A stretch of DNA of 64,000 nucleotides from Archegozetes longisetosus (GCA_018873245.2 JAEMBT020000008.1:372001-436000), one strand, 5' to 3'. Shown: positions 12,012-22,697, counted from the first letter of the stretch. Translations and numbers: made by a program. The notes: generated by a model from the letters alone, not told the origin.

Positions 12012-13208
12012 TCATTGAATAAAATTTTTAGATAAAAGACAATGATTACAAATATATTTAATTGCTGGAACTAAAGGAAAAGAAGGGAAATGTGAAGTTG
12101 ACATACAATTGGTTATGAGTTCCAAACTGTGATGAATTACACCTAATTTCAAATCTCTATTAACAACACAAGAACTACAAACTGAACAATTTTCACCATT
12201 AAGTTGAATATTGCGGTACAAAAATTGAGGCAATAATTTATGAGAACTAAATAACAAGGAGTCATGTGATAAAACCAACGATGAAGTCAAACATTTGAGT
12301 GATGGAAATGAAGCTAATGATAAAAGACTTGTCTTCAGATCACTTAATGGTTCTCTCAATGGATTGTCTGAAATGTCCAAATTAGACAAGCGGACGTTCA
12401 GTTTGAGCTCATTTACCAAAGATAAAGGTACGAATTGAAGATTATTGTGACTTAGATTTAGAAATTTAAGTGAATTTATCTTTCCTAAAGTGAACGGCAA
12501 ATCATTCAATTGGTTATGACTAACATTGAGATGCTCTAAGCTTTGCATTATCTTGATCTCAAACGGCAAGTAAAATAAACTATTATGACTTAAATCCAAG
12601 TGATTTAATCGATTCATTGCTAACACAAAAGAGCCGTCAATCGATTTGATGCTATTATGAGATAAATTCAAAATTTTGAGCTTTAATCCCAAATCGTTGA
12701 GCTTTAATGGTACATCACTCAAGTCACAAAATGATAGCTTCAATTCCGTCAAATTAGTTAATTTCCAAACGAGTCGAGGAATTAATTTTAAATTTTCGCA
12801 CAACAATTTTGTCAAACATTTATTCGACAAATCACTTATGTTATAATTATTATCTTTAATCGTAAGTGAAGTCTGCTTTGGTTTCAACTTTTCAACGCTT
12901 GAGATATTAGCCAATTTCGGAATCGTTTCTCTTCTCAATACCTTTGAGATCAAAGACATGAATGCCTTAAGCATCAAATGATCACAATTCTTAATATATA
13001 AATCTCTTTTCGGTGAACTGAAACTAATAGTTGTTGATCGAATTGTACAATTATTAATAATTTTGAATTTTTCCTTAAATTGTGAAGTGATAACAATTAG
13101 AAGAGCAGATCCATTGCTATCTGAAGCCAGTCCAACCTTTGCGCGACTATATCTGACACGATCTCCACTTCCAGGAATTACAAGACTTGCCTCGCAATCG
13201 ATTATCAT
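12012..13208 (-). CDS. LRR1: Leucine-rich repeat protein 1 (LRR1), CUL2 substrate receptor
   Basis: Intronless, 398 residues (human LRR1/PPIL5 about 414). The N-terminal domain begins MIIDCEASLVIPG, matching the start of the human protein. From about residue 150 there are six or seven leucine-rich repeats of the form LKxLNLSHN. A C-terminal cysteine-rich part includes CSVCSSC and YICNHC, probably zinc-binding, as in the human protein. LRR1 is the substrate receptor of a cullin-2 E3 ligase that ubiquitylates the CMG replicative helicase at the end of DNA replication, so it should be nuclear. It is head-to-head with twinfilin, 451 bp between start codons. A poly(A) signal on the minus strand lies at 11929-11924. 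Confidence 0.85.
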   Translation of the reverse strand: MIIDCEASLVIPGSGDRVRYSRAKVGLASDSNGSALLIVITSQFKEKFKIINNCTIRSTTISFSSPKRDLYIKNCDHLMLKAFMSLISKVLRRETIPKLANISSVEKLKPKQTSLTIKDNNYNISDLSNKCLTKLLCENLKLIPRLVWKLTNLTELKLSFCDLSDVPLKLNDLGLKLKILNLSHNSIKSIDGSFVLAMNRLNHLDLSHNSLFYLPFEIKIMQSLEHLNVSHNQLNDLPFTLGKINSLKFLNLSHNNLQFVPLSLVNELKLNVRLSNLDISDNPLREPLSDLKTSLLSLASFPSLKCLTSSLVLSHDSLLFSSHKLLPQFLYRNIQLNGENCSVCSSCVVNRDLKLGVIHHSLELITNCMSTSHFPSFPLVPAIKYICNHCLLSKNFIQ

Positions 13209-13659
13209 TTTTTACAATTAATTACTAATTGCTTATCAAATGCAATCGAGTCAAACCTATAAGACAGTGATATTTTGGCGCCTTTTCTTGTCATCACTAC
13301 ATTGCCGGAAATGCAGGTATCAATGTGACGGTCAGCACATCTTTACCTTTCAGGTTCGTACGAATTGCCTCACTTTGACAGCGCTATTGCTATTACTATT
13401 ACTATGGAGTAAATGTGATATAACAAACACTTTCCACTCAGTTCAAAGGTAAAGATGCACTACTTTAATACCAGCCATACAATGCAATAGAATACATGCG
13501 CAGTAATTAAAAGTCATTAACACCACAAAATTAGGGAGTGTTTGACTCGTTCCCTACTTCATTATTTTTAGAATATTTTTGTGTCCATAAAAATTACAGA
13601 ATCGATTAAAATAAATATTAATTATTAATAAGTAGATAATTGTTGAATCATCTGAAGTA
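13209..13659. promoter_or_regulatory. Shared intergenic promoter region of LRR1 and twinfilin
   Basis: These 451 bp separate the two divergent start codons and must hold both promoters and 5' leaders. No TATA box stands out on either side. The open frame at 13240-13452 (plus) is not thought to be a gene. Confidence 0.5.
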
Positions 13660-14724
13660 ATGTCACACCAAACTGGTATTCATTCTAATGAAGAGTTACG
13701 CTCATTTATCTCGAAATGTAAAACTCAGTCTAATGCGAGTCAAATCCGCCTATTGAAAGTATTAATTCGATCTGAAGAGTTAACTCTCAATGAATATAAG
13801 GAACCGATCGATGACTGGCAAGAAGACTATCAGCGGTTCGTCAAAAGAATGGTTTTGGTGTCAGAACCTTGCTACATCTTGTTTCGATTGGACTCGAAGG
13901 ACACGAATGGAACCTTTGAATGGCTCTTCATTTTGTGGACACCAGAAGAGAGTTCTGTTCGACAGAAAATGCTTTATGCGTCCACTAAAGCCACCCTCAA
14001 GATGGAGTTCGGCGGTGGAAACATCTTATATGATTATTTCGCGACCACTTTCGATGAAATTAGTCTGAATGGTTTCAAGAGTTGGCTCAAAAGCAGAAAA
14101 GCTGTGGACGAACAACCACTCACTCGCGAAGAACAAGAACTCAAAACTGTGAGAAGAGACGAGGCCATCTCTTCGTGTATCACCAAAACTAATAAAACAC
14201 TACCCGGTCTCGAATTTCCTATTGATGACGAGGCCATCAATGCTCTGTTCGATCTAAAAGACGAGAATCTGAGTTACGTTCAGTTGAGTATTGATATCGA
14301 TAACGAACAGATAAAATTGGACATTAAAAAGGCAAACAATGAATTCGACGTTAAAAATGTTCGATCTTTAATACCTGATAACAGTGCGAGATATCATTTG
14401 ATTGTATTTCCGCACACCTTTGACGGACAATTCACTAAAAGCATAATTTTTGTTTATTCAATACCTGGTAATTCGTGTTCTGTTAAACAGCGAATGCTAT
14501 ACTCTTCGTGTAAAAGTGCTTTACTTAATGCTATCACTGAAAAAATCGGTATTCAAATCGACAAAAGGCTTGAAATTGATAACCCAAGAGAATTGACACT
14601 CGATTTTCTGCTCGAAGAATTGCATCCAAAAGTAGATATCGTTAAGAATAAATTTGAAAAACCAAAAGGCCCACAGGGAAAAAGAGGCGCAAAACGAATC
14701 ATCAAAACCAATGGCGATGAATGA
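13660..14724 (+). CDS. twf: Twinfilin
   Basis: Intronless, 354 residues (human TWF1 350). Two actin-depolymerising-factor homology domains are seen, about residues 5-140 and 175-315. Each carries the family signature in the form SSVRQKMLYASTKATLK and SCSVKQRMLYSSCKSALL. The C-terminal tail has the basic GKRGAKRIIK segment that in other twinfilins binds capping protein and phosphoinositides. Twinfilin binds ADP-actin monomers, caps filaments and promotes depolymerisation at barbed ends in the cytoplasm. It starts 451 bp from LRR1 on the other strand and converges with MPV17L2. A poly(A) signal lies at 14872-14877. Confidence 0.95.
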   Translation: MSHQTGIHSNEELRSFISKCKTQSNASQIRLLKVLIRSEELTLNEYKEPIDDWQEDYQRFVKRMVLVSEPCYILFRLDSKDTNGTFEWLFILWTPEESSVRQKMLYASTKATLKMEFGGGNILYDYFATTFDEISLNGFKSWLKSRKAVDEQPLTREEQELKTVRRDEAISSCITKTNKTLPGLEFPIDDEAINALFDLKDENLSYVQLSIDIDNEQIKLDIKKANNEFDVKNVRSLIPDNSARYHLIVFPHTFDGQFTKSIIFVYSIPGNSCSVKQRMLYSSCKSALLNAITEKIGIQIDKRLEIDNPRELTLDFLLEELHPKVDIVKNKFEKPKGPQGKRGAKRIIKTNGDE

Positions 14725-14871
14725 TAACTACATGTCTTTAATAATTTATTATACAATTAAATTAATATAAATTATTTATATTAAAATACAATCTTAGTAC
14801 TTGCAATTTGTACCAATATTTAGTTTAGTATGACTTTTTAATCGTTTGACTCGTTTATGCAAAATTAATGC

Positions 14872-14877
14872 AATAAA
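14872..14877 (+). terminator. Poly(A) signal of twinfilin
   Basis: AATAAA 148 bp after the twinfilin stop codon. The likely signal of the convergent MPV17L2 gene (AATAAA on the minus strand, 15218-15213) lies about 340 bp further on, so the two 3'-UTRs need not overlap. Confidence 0.5.
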
Positions 14878-15245
14878 TTAGTGTTTCCTTATGATTTCAT
14901 CTTACAAAATAGTTTTCTCAACTTATTTATTTTATTATTTTATATTAATAGCATCGTATTTTATCAAATTTTCATTATAATAATCATTTTTACAAAATTT
15001 TAGAATTCGATTCAATTTATTATTACTAAATCAGATTATATAAGTCTAGAGCTTGAGCCAGATATAATACTGGTATTGTAAATCTCGCTCGGATTATGGG
15101 TCGAATCTTCAAATACTAATGATTTGAACTTGAAATTGCTGATGATGAGTGTGATCCGTAACAATACTTGGATAAAAATTCGACTAAAACTCGATATAAA
15201 TTTTGGAATTCATTTATTGGTCATTTGAATTGCATGAGCACCACA

Positions 15246-15902
15246 TCAATCGCTTACTTCGAGTTCACTTTTGAGCTTTGTTTTATATTTAACGTAAGGC
15301 GAGTAAATATCGAATCCCAACGATATTATATTATCGAATAAGATGCGATATCTGAGCGGCAGTACATAGAAGTTGAAGTATTGCATCGGTGGCCACACCA
15401 TCCATTCGACTAAATATATTGTTTCGAAGCCTTTCTCTATTAATTCTTCAGTTATTCTTTGAGTACCAGATCTTTCACACAAACCAAGTGTCGTAAAATA
15501 AACTAAAAGATTGATTGGACTAAAGATGATTTGGTCGTAAAGAACTTTCTTAGTTACGATCAAAAATGATTTTCGTGTTCCCAAAAACTTATCCAAATAT
15601 ATGTACCAGTAATGAGACACTAATCCAGTGGTAAAACCCGCACAAGTCATATGTAATGATCGAACATAATTGAATCTATTGTTTGAGTTGTTTTCCACAT
15701 TTGCTTTATTTGTTCCAATTGAATTGTTGTCTGGTTTTTGATCAGTTAATAGATCGTAATGTTGTTGAATGGCATCTCCAACGGTTCCCATCAATGCAGA
15801 TATCAATGAGTTCGTCAATAAGAGGTTCGCTCGACCGAAGAGTACCGAATGGACAAACTTGCCGATTCTTGTAATTTGAACTGATACTAATGGAGACGAC
15901 AT
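15246..15902 (-). CDS. MPV17L2: Mpv17/PMP22-family membrane protein, MPV17L2-like
   Basis: Intronless, 218 residues (human MPV17L2 about 206). The N-terminal half has GRANLLLTNSLISALMGTVGDAIQQ, read here in two parts around the first membrane helix. A low-complexity Asn-rich insert follows (about residues 55-75). Then come GLVSHYWYIYLDKFLG, DQIIFSPINLL and the family signature region YLVEWMVWPPMQYFNF, close to the WPxxQxxNF motif. Four membrane segments are expected. MPV17L2 acts in the inner mitochondrial membrane and is needed for mitochondrial ribosome assembly; related proteins sit in peroxisomes, so location is inference. It is head-to-head with parkin. Confidence 0.85.
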   Translation of the reverse strand: MSSPLVSVQITRIGKFVHSVLFGRANLLLTNSLISALMGTVGDAIQQHYDLLTDQKPDNNSIGTNKANVENNSNNRFNYVRSLHMTCAGFTTGLVSHYWYIYLDKFLGTRKSFLIVTKKVLYDQIIFSPINLLVYFTTLGLCERSGTQRITEELIEKGFETIYLVEWMVWPPMQYFNFYVLPLRYRILFDNIISLGFDIYSPYVKYKTKLKSELEVSD

Positions 15903-16686
15903 CGCAACCAGTTAGAGATTATATCTATATCAAATTATCTAATGATCACACTATTTACGATTTCAAATTCATTTAAATGTCTATGAATTGCATCATTCAG
16001 TCATTGATTTATCGAAATAAAGGCATGAGTTTTGTACTTATTTTAAAAATGTTTGAAACGACTGTCACGACATCTGCGAACGTTCTCTCAAACTCCTAAA
16101 CTTCATAATTATGTAATGCTTTACCAAAGCTTTGTAAACAGAGTACTTGCCACTAAGTTTAAAGATCAATAAATTCAACTTTGTTACCAAAACATAGTCT
16201 TTCTCCAAATAACGTGAACCAAATATAACGTGAAATGGGGAGAAGCACAGAGAAAAACTAATCTCTTATGAACATTTACCAGACAGTTTTCAGTTTTAAA
16301 CCCTTTTTATGTAATCAGGATAGTACTTTCTCACACCAAAATCAATCATTAACTATGATTACTATAATAACAGCGTAAATAACGTACACTTATTCTGTGC
16401 ATATTTTTCTAAATGAAACCAAGTTTGTAACGCATAGTGTGTTATATGAAAAGTGGGTAAACAAACTTTGCGCATATCATTTGTGAAAGGAGTTTGGGTA
16501 CATTGAGAAAAATGTGTACAATACTGTGCTTTTGATAGCGTAGCAATCAATTGATTCTTGTGTATCAAAAGTGTTAACAGCATTCATAAAAAGGGACCAA
16601 AACTTAGAATATTTTAATAAATGTTTATAAGGAACTAGTTTTCCCTATGCTTTCCCCCATTCGGTTGTTGTTATTTTAGAAAAGTA
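15903..16686. promoter_or_regulatory. Intergenic region between divergent MPV17L2 and parkin
   Basis: These 784 bp separate the two start codons. An antisense open frame at 16362-16583 has no family features. Both promoters should be here, but no specific element is called. Confidence 0.4.
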
Positions 16687-18192
16687 ATGATGACAATTAT
16701 CAGTTATGTTTTAAATGTAATTGATTCGATCATTCATAATATCCTAATACTTTTGCGACTAAAGCAAAACATACTTTTGGAAAGTAATATGCATTTAATT
16801 AATATAAAATATGGTCAACAAAACAATACTTTTGTACTGAGTTTGACACCAGAAATGACAGTCGAAGACATAAAACGACAATTGGTTACCAAAATTGGTC
16901 TCAACTCATGGTCTGATATCGCAATTATATTCTCGGGTAAAGAATTGCCGAATGATTTGCGGTTAAGTGATTGTGATTTGGGACAAAACTCAGTCATTCA
17001 CGCAATCAATGCATTGAATATTAAGACTAAGACTAAACTATTGCCATTTTCTCAGTTGAATATCAATCAAAAACTAACAAATCTTGATATCAGTCATATC
17101 GATGAAGAAACAAGACTTGCCATAAGACAAAATTCCCTCAGAACTGATAAATCAATTGTTGATAAATCAATTAAAAAGTCTTATTACTTCGTTTATTGTA
17201 ACTCTTCTAGTTGTAGGCAATTAATGAACGGAAAGTTGAGAGTCATTTGCGACAAATGCAAAAATGGGACAATTATTGTCGATAGAGATCCTAAGGAATG
17301 GAATGATGTTATAGTACCCGGAAGAATAACAGGCGTTTGTCAGTCAGAAGACTGTAACGGAACTGCTGCTCAGTTTTATTTCAAGTGCGCCTCAACTGTA
17401 CATAACAGTGAAGATAACGTGACTGATAATGATAACAATAGAGCTGTCGTACTCTACTTGATCCGTTACAATAGCATTGACGTCCCATGCCTTGCTTGTA
17501 CTGACATTAAAGACATTGTTTTAGTATTTCCGTGTGTTTCTGGACATGTTATATGTTTGGATTGTTTCAAAGATTACTGCCTTTCTCGACTTAATGAGCG
17601 AAAATTCATTATTGACAAAGAGATCGGGTATTCACTGGGATGTGCTGCTGGTTGTTCTCAGTCTCTAATCAGAGAAACACATCATTTTCGACTAATGGGC
17701 GAAACTGCTTATGAAAAATATCAAACATTTGGAGCAGAAGAATGTGTATTACAAGCAGGCGGTGTCTTGTGTCCACAACCGCGTTGTGGTGCAGGCATTT
17801 TATTAGATGAGTCAGACGAAGACAATGTAGATAAATGTACACGAGTTACATGTAGTAGTTGCGGTTTTGTATTTTGTCGCAAATGCCTGCAAGGATATCA
17901 TATCGATGAATGTCTGTTTGGTGACTGTGATAGCTCTCTATTAGGCGCCACTTCTAGTTCTTATAGAGGTGTCGACATGAGTAATGCAGATAAGTCCAAA
18001 TGGGACGAAAATATGAGTAGAAGTTTGATTAAAGAGTCGACCAAACCATGTCCTAAGTGTAGAACTCCCACTGAAAGAGATGGTGGGTGTATGCATATGG
18101 TTTGCACCAGATCTCAGTGTGGGTTCAGTTGGTGTTGGGTCTGTCAGACAGAGTGGAATAGAGATTGTATGGCAAGTCATTGGTTTGGATGA
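16687..18192 (+). CDS. park: Parkin, RING-between-RING E3 ubiquitin ligase
   Basis: Intronless, 501 residues. A hydrophobic N-terminal extension (residues 1-34) precedes the ubiquitin-like domain (35-108), as in Drosophila parkin; the start at 16687 rather than residue 35 is chosen for that reason. Ser102 in GQNSVIHAI corresponds to the PINK1-phosphorylated Ser65 of human parkin. RING0 (about 164-238), RING1 (from CLACTD), IBR and RING2 follow. Cys468 in GGCMHM is the catalytic cysteine (human Cys431) and His470 its partner. The protein ends in HWFG, as in insects. Parkin is recruited by PINK1 to damaged mitochondria, ubiquitylates outer-membrane proteins and starts mitophagy. All zinc ligands I could check are present, so the enzyme looks active. 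Confidence 0.97.
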   Translation: MMTIISYVLNVIDSIIHNILILLRLKQNILLESNMHLINIKYGQQNNTFVLSLTPEMTVEDIKRQLVTKIGLNSWSDIAIIFSGKELPNDLRLSDCDLGQNSVIHAINALNIKTKTKLLPFSQLNINQKLTNLDISHIDEETRLAIRQNSLRTDKSIVDKSIKKSYYFVYCNSSSCRQLMNGKLRVICDKCKNGTIIVDRDPKEWNDVIVPGRITGVCQSEDCNGTAAQFYFKCASTVHNSEDNVTDNDNNRAVVLYLIRYNSIDVPCLACTDIKDIVLVFPCVSGHVICLDCFKDYCLSRLNERKFIIDKEIGYSLGCAAGCSQSLIRETHHFRLMGETAYEKYQTFGAEECVLQAGGVLCPQPRCGAGILLDESDEDNVDKCTRVTCSSCGFVFCRKCLQGYHIDECLFGDCDSSLLGATSSSYRGVDMSNADKSKWDENMSRSLIKESTKPCPKCRTPTERDGGCMHMVCTRSQCGFSWCWVCQTEWNRDCMASHWFG

Positions 18193-18526
18193 TTCTGATC
18201 AATATATCTTATGATTAATTAGTGAAGAATCGCAAACATTGGTTTCAATTATTACTAGTGATCTTGATTTTTTTGTGCCAATTCATTCAATCAGTTGAAT
18301 TTTAGATTGCTCAAATAAGTCTAATTTGTGATTAATTTTACAAAAATATACATTAGTTGAGATGAGTGTTATTTTTAGGTGGACTATTAAATAGCATTTA
18401 ACTTTAAGTTTGTTGTTAAAGTGACCTGAGCTTTATTTTCAACTCAAATATACAAATGCGAGCTTTCGAGCTTTAACAATTGACATAATGCAAGTTAATG
18501 TTTATAACTGAGTCTATTATTTGAAT

Positions 18527-18544
18527 AATAAAATTGACTTTATT
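18527..18544. terminator. Back-to-back poly(A) signals of parkin and mRpL19
   Basis: AATAAA on the plus strand at 18527-18532 (335 bp past the parkin stop) and AATAAA on the minus strand at 18544-18539 (46 bp past the mRpL19 stop) are only six bases apart. The 3' ends of the convergent transcripts must overlap slightly. Confidence 0.55.
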
Positions 18545-18589
18545 GGGAAACAATGTAGATAACATTGCCTACAATTATTAAATTTAGTT

Positions 18590-19636
18590 TTACGTTTTAG
18601 TTTGAGTTTGAGTTTGTGAAAGCAATTTTTTCCTTCGTTCAAGTTTTCTAACTTCGATCATATCATCACGATATTCCTTAACCTGTTGCCAGATCTCGAG
18701 CTGTTCATCTTCTGGTATATGCTTGCGATATTCTTTCATCAAGTCAAACTTTTCGTACTGATTAGTAGTTCTCCATTTATTTATGTAATTATAATCGGGC
18801 AAATCAGGCAATTGCGCGATGCCTTTGAAGTCATACTTTTCCCACCTTTGACTCCAGGGCCACTTCTTCATGACTACTTTAACAGTATTGACAGGAACTG
18901 GTTCTCCGTCTGGATGCGGTTCTGGTGTCATATCGAACGGGAAAGTGCTATATTCTGGTTTGGCGTCTCTTAAGTACAACAATTCTGGATCAACTCGTTT
19001 CTCTAACTTAAGAACTTGTATTTCTCTGATAGTAGGATTATATAAATCATATCTGATCTCAACTCCCTGTCCATCGACTCTATTTCTTAAAGTAAAGTTA
19101 GCCCAAGTTCCCTGGCCTTGTCTTTGAATACAAATACCAACAAATTTGCTGGACTTTCCGGGTGCGTACGGGTCACTGATAGTCACCGCTAAGATCGACC
19201 CCACATAAAACTCAGGAATATCAAGTATTGTTCGTCTTCTAATAAGGTCCAAACGCATTAATAGCTCGCAAGTCTTGTCTCTGTGTTCGATGACTGGTTT
19301 GGGCAGAAATTCCGGATAAGCGAAACGCAATTCACTTAATTCCTGAGGAATGAATGACTTGCTATAACTTTCTCTTAAACTATCGACTACTGGATTCCTT
19401 GCTAAGACTTCTGGAGGCGACGTTATTTTATCTCGTTTTAAACCTCTTCTGAAGCGACAAATAATTTGCGGGAAATTAGCTGTTTTTAAAAAGATTTTTT
19501 AATTTTATTTTAAATATTTGTATAATATTTATAATTTGATACCTCTTTCGTAGTCTTTGATGATTAATAAATTTTTAACCGATTGCGAATAAATGTTGTT
19601 TCTTTTTAAAACACTTAGCACCTTAATTGTAGCCAT
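18590..19636 (-). CDS. mRpL19: Mitochondrial ribosomal protein L19 (bL19m)
   Basis: Two exons: 19636-19543 and 19479-18590, with a 63-bp intron; 327 residues (human MRPL19 292). The first exon gives a basic, Arg/Lys-rich start (MATIKVLSVLKRN) suited to mitochondrial import. The L19 core follows: RRRTILDIPEFYVGSILAVT, then FVGICIQRQGQGTWANFTLR, then GVEIRYDLYNPTIREIQVLK. It ends with KRVDPELLYLRD and a long helical tail rich in Lys/Glu. The protein is part of the mitoribosomal large subunit. The C-terminus ends in a short Gln-Thr repeat, probably not functional. It converges on parkin. Confidence 0.93.
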
Positions 19637-20951
19637 TATTTAATTTAATTTAATTTAAGTTTTTGTTTCTATGGGCCAAATGAAGGCATGACTTGAAGAC
19701 TCGTTCAATACTATTATTTATATGCAATTGAGTACTGAGTTTGCGTAATAGAGAACAACTATTTTTGTTGAACTGATCTAACACTAAGACTAGCTCTAAG
19801 ACTAATGCTTATTGAATAGAGTTAGAAAAGACGCCCAAAAACATAGCTCACTGCACAACACATTCAATCGAATTGCAGCGCATAAACAAAAATAATTATT
19901 CTGTCCTAAAGTAATCAAACAAAGTGATTAATTAGTGGAACTAAGTTTCGAATTAAAGTATCACAGAATAGAAAAGATAATTTGAAATTTGGCTTAGATT
20001 AAAGATTTTGTTCATTTGTGACTCTTTTGCTTGAATTGATGCCAAACTTTTTCTTATAATTATAAATCATAGTCTGAATAGTGAACAGGAATTAATGATA
20101 TCCAAACATGCGATGTAAGACAAAAACTTTTATTCGGACCAATCACACTATTGATGATTGTTTTACTAGACAAATCCGTATAAGGATGACAAATTTGTTC
20201 TTGCTTTATGCTTAAATAGCTTGATTTAAAGAGAAAGTTCATAGTTTGAAGTTTATTTTTCTTCTTTATTATTTATATTAAGAAAGCATGAGATGGTTGT
20301 GTAAGTTTATCTTCTCATACAAAAAATCAATTAATTATTTAAACAAAAATATTCCAAAGTATTATAAGATTGTAAATGCACTTAAAAGTTTATAAATTAC
20401 TTAAATTACAATTTCTCAATAGTTTTTCTTATAGATCTCCTAAATTAAGTGTAATTCTCAAGGTTTATCTTTATTATGTTCAACATTTAGATAATTAAAA
20501 TATGAATTAATGAATCATTTGAGTAAAGATATAAAGAATACAACAATTATCATATGAAAAAACAATTACATTAGGCTTTTGTGAATAAATATGAATTATT
20601 CAAGTTATGATTAATGTTCGGAATTCGATATTAAGTTTTTCATTAGGAGCTGTCAGAAAAATTATCTTCAATATAAACTGAATTACTCTTATCGTAGAAA
20701 ATAAAAAACTTATGCATAAAGATATTATTACTACAATGGTATTATTAAATTATGTATGCCATTAAGTAGGTTTACATCTGATATATCTTAATATTTGCTA
20801 ACTTATCGAAAAAATGATCTATCTAAACGTATGATAATATATATATATACAGTAAATCTAACTGTTAAGTAACGAAAGTAATTCTTACAAAAGTTAATGG
20901 AATATGAGATAATGGATCTTATTTAGTCATCTAGTAATAAAGGAGAGGATA
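19637..20951. other. Intergenic region, no gene seen
   Basis: AT-rich. A 60-codon frame at 20060-20242 (minus, ATG start) has no signal peptide or family features and no neighbouring splice-compatible exon that I could find. Includes the 3' flank of the first EB gene. Confidence 0.45.
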
Positions 20952-22100
20952 TCACTGTGTGACAGGTGCATCATCTTTACTATTCGATGACAATGAAGTA
21001 TGACTAGAACTCTTTGCGCATTCTAGCGATTCTCGCGGTGCCTCCAATTTATTTTGTTCTGACATCTCATCTTCTATTGATTTTTCAGTTGTTTGTTCTC
21101 TATGATCAACTTGAAGTGAAATTTCTTCTTCTTTCGCTTTGATCTCTTCTGCCACCTCCTCGATAGTCTGTAATTTTTCACGATTAAACTTTTGCTGGTT
21201 TAGTGCAAGATCCTTATTAAAATCGGAGCATTTGATGCTAATCTCTTTACTGCCACAAATCACTTCATCCGTTTGTGGCTTACATTTGCCAAACTTTCTC
21301 AGGCAGGGCCTTATTGTTAGAAAAATAATAATTACAGGAATGGCAGCGAGAATAAATGTTTCAAGACTTTTATCTCCTTTGGCAAATTCTATACTTTTTT
21401 CGCTCTTAGTATCGTTCAGACTGTTTGGTTGACATTTGGGCGTCTTCTTAACATCAAAATGATAATTGGAAGTACAATCACATGTACCATTAATACATAC
21501 CGCCGGATGAATGCAATCATCTTTTTTGATGCATACATTTCCATAAGTTTCTCTATAATGGCAATCATGTGCGCTCTTGTTATAATAATGATTAGGACTA
21601 CATTTGCACTGATCGTTCTCACAAATAGCGTTAACGAGGCGCTTGTCTTCATACCTACAATCCAAAGAATTTGAACACCAGCTGCCAATAACTTCTTTGA
21701 CACAAGTATTAGACAGATTATGGAAATGATGACCCATTTTACACCGACAATTACCTGAAGGCCAATTCTGATGAAAATTACCAAAGAAGGCACTTGGAAT
21801 TTGGTCATATTCTTCGCGATAGTTATAACAGCCGGCATTTCTAATATGATTACATTGTGCAGATGCGAAACACTTTTCTCCTATCAATTTTGGCTGAAAA
21901 CAAAATTCATGTAATCTTATAGTAAAGTTAGGCCTACAAATACATTCGTTAGTTTTGGTATCGCATTTAGAGCCCACTTCATCGGCACAACCTTTCTCAT
22001 GCTGAACAAAGTTGCAATTAATTTTTGCGTTAATGCACTCAAATTTATTATAGACACACAAAAGTATAAACAAAAACGAGATACTATGACAAGAATCCAT
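20952..22100 (-). CDS. Cys-rich EB-module single-pass membrane protein (paralog 1)
   Basis: Intronless, 382 residues. A signal peptide (about 1-24) leads into four or five cysteine-rich EB/EGF-like modules (about 25-220), each with pairs such as CICR or CDCT. The family signature is CNHIRNAGCY. A single transmembrane segment follows (around LETFILAAIPVIIIFLTI). The cytoplasmic tail of about 115 residues is acidic and Ser/Glu-rich; it lacks the PPxY motif present in the two paralogs downstream. It therefore looks like a cell-surface receptor or adhesion protein. EB modules are known mainly from nematode and arthropod secreted or membrane proteins, with no single function. It is the first of three tandem paralogs on the same strand, spaced 3-4 kb apart. 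Confidence 0.8.
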   Translation of the reverse strand: MDSCHSISFLFILLCVYNKFECINAKINCNFVQHEKGCADEVGSKCDTKTNECICRPNFTIRLHEFCFQPKLIGEKCFASAQCNHIRNAGCYNYREEYDQIPSAFFGNFHQNWPSGNCRCKMGHHFHNLSNTCVKEVIGSWCSNSLDCRYEDKRLVNAICENDQCKCSPNHYYNKSAHDCHYRETYGNVCIKKDDCIHPAVCINGTCDCTSNYHFDVKKTPKCQPNSLNDTKSEKSIEFAKGDKSLETFILAAIPVIIIFLTIRPCLRKFGKCKPQTDEVICGSKEISIKCSDFNKDLALNQQKFNREKLQTIEEVAEEIKAKEEEISLQVDHREQTTEKSIEDEMSEQNKLEAPRESLECAKSSSHTSLSSNSKDDAPVTQ

Positions 22101-22640
22101 CGCGATATCGCGATTGTATTGACAGTGAGCGTTCAGATGTGACTTTGTTGACTGCTTTCTTCTAAACTAACATAACTGCATGTGAAATAGCCATGAAGTC
22201 AAGCGTAATACCATTGCCAAAAATCTTGGCGTAGAGCCGAGACAACAGCCAATATAATATAGTGTGCTATACAAAAGTCTGGAGTTCTTATAGTCGTTAT
22301 GGATAAATATCGATTCAGGAGCGCTGCGCGATTCAAAATGACTCTCGCTTTTGTGTAGCAGTTGCTGCAAAAGAGAACTCGTCCAATAAATTGAATGCAT
22401 CACACGAAACATTATGACAATTTTTTATCTCAAGCTCTTGGCCGCAGCTTATTATATGTCACTATAACAAGACATTGCTTCTTACGATTTAGTTTATGTC
22501 TGCAATGCATGCCTTGCATTTGTATTCACTTAAAATATTATCCCATATTTTAGTCCATTTAAAGCCAATGTCGAAAGATGTTGAAGCTCTAAAAGTTCAA
22601 GTCTCTGAATCAACTTCGCTGTGAGATTATTGAACATCCA

Positions 22641-22642
<2 letters not shown>

Positions 22643-22691
<49 letters not shown>
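22643..22691. repeat. TC dinucleotide microsatellite
   Basis: About 24 uninterrupted TC units, followed by further pyrimidine-rich sequence to about 22730. Located 540 bp upstream of the EB paralog 1 start codon. Confidence 0.95.

Positions 22692-22697
<6 letters not shown>

Noticed and set aside
13240-13452. 70-codon plus-strand frame upstream of twinfilin
   Set aside because: Poly-Leu run from a CTA/TTA-type repeat, no family features, and it lies in the shared promoter interval.
20060-20242. 60-codon minus-strand frame with ATG
   Set aside because: No signal peptide, domain or splice-compatible neighbour; AT-rich composition typical of chance frames here.
22167-22412. 81-codon minus-strand frame upstream of EB paralog 1
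   Set aside because: Not related to the EB family and without recognisable features; probably part of the promoter region.
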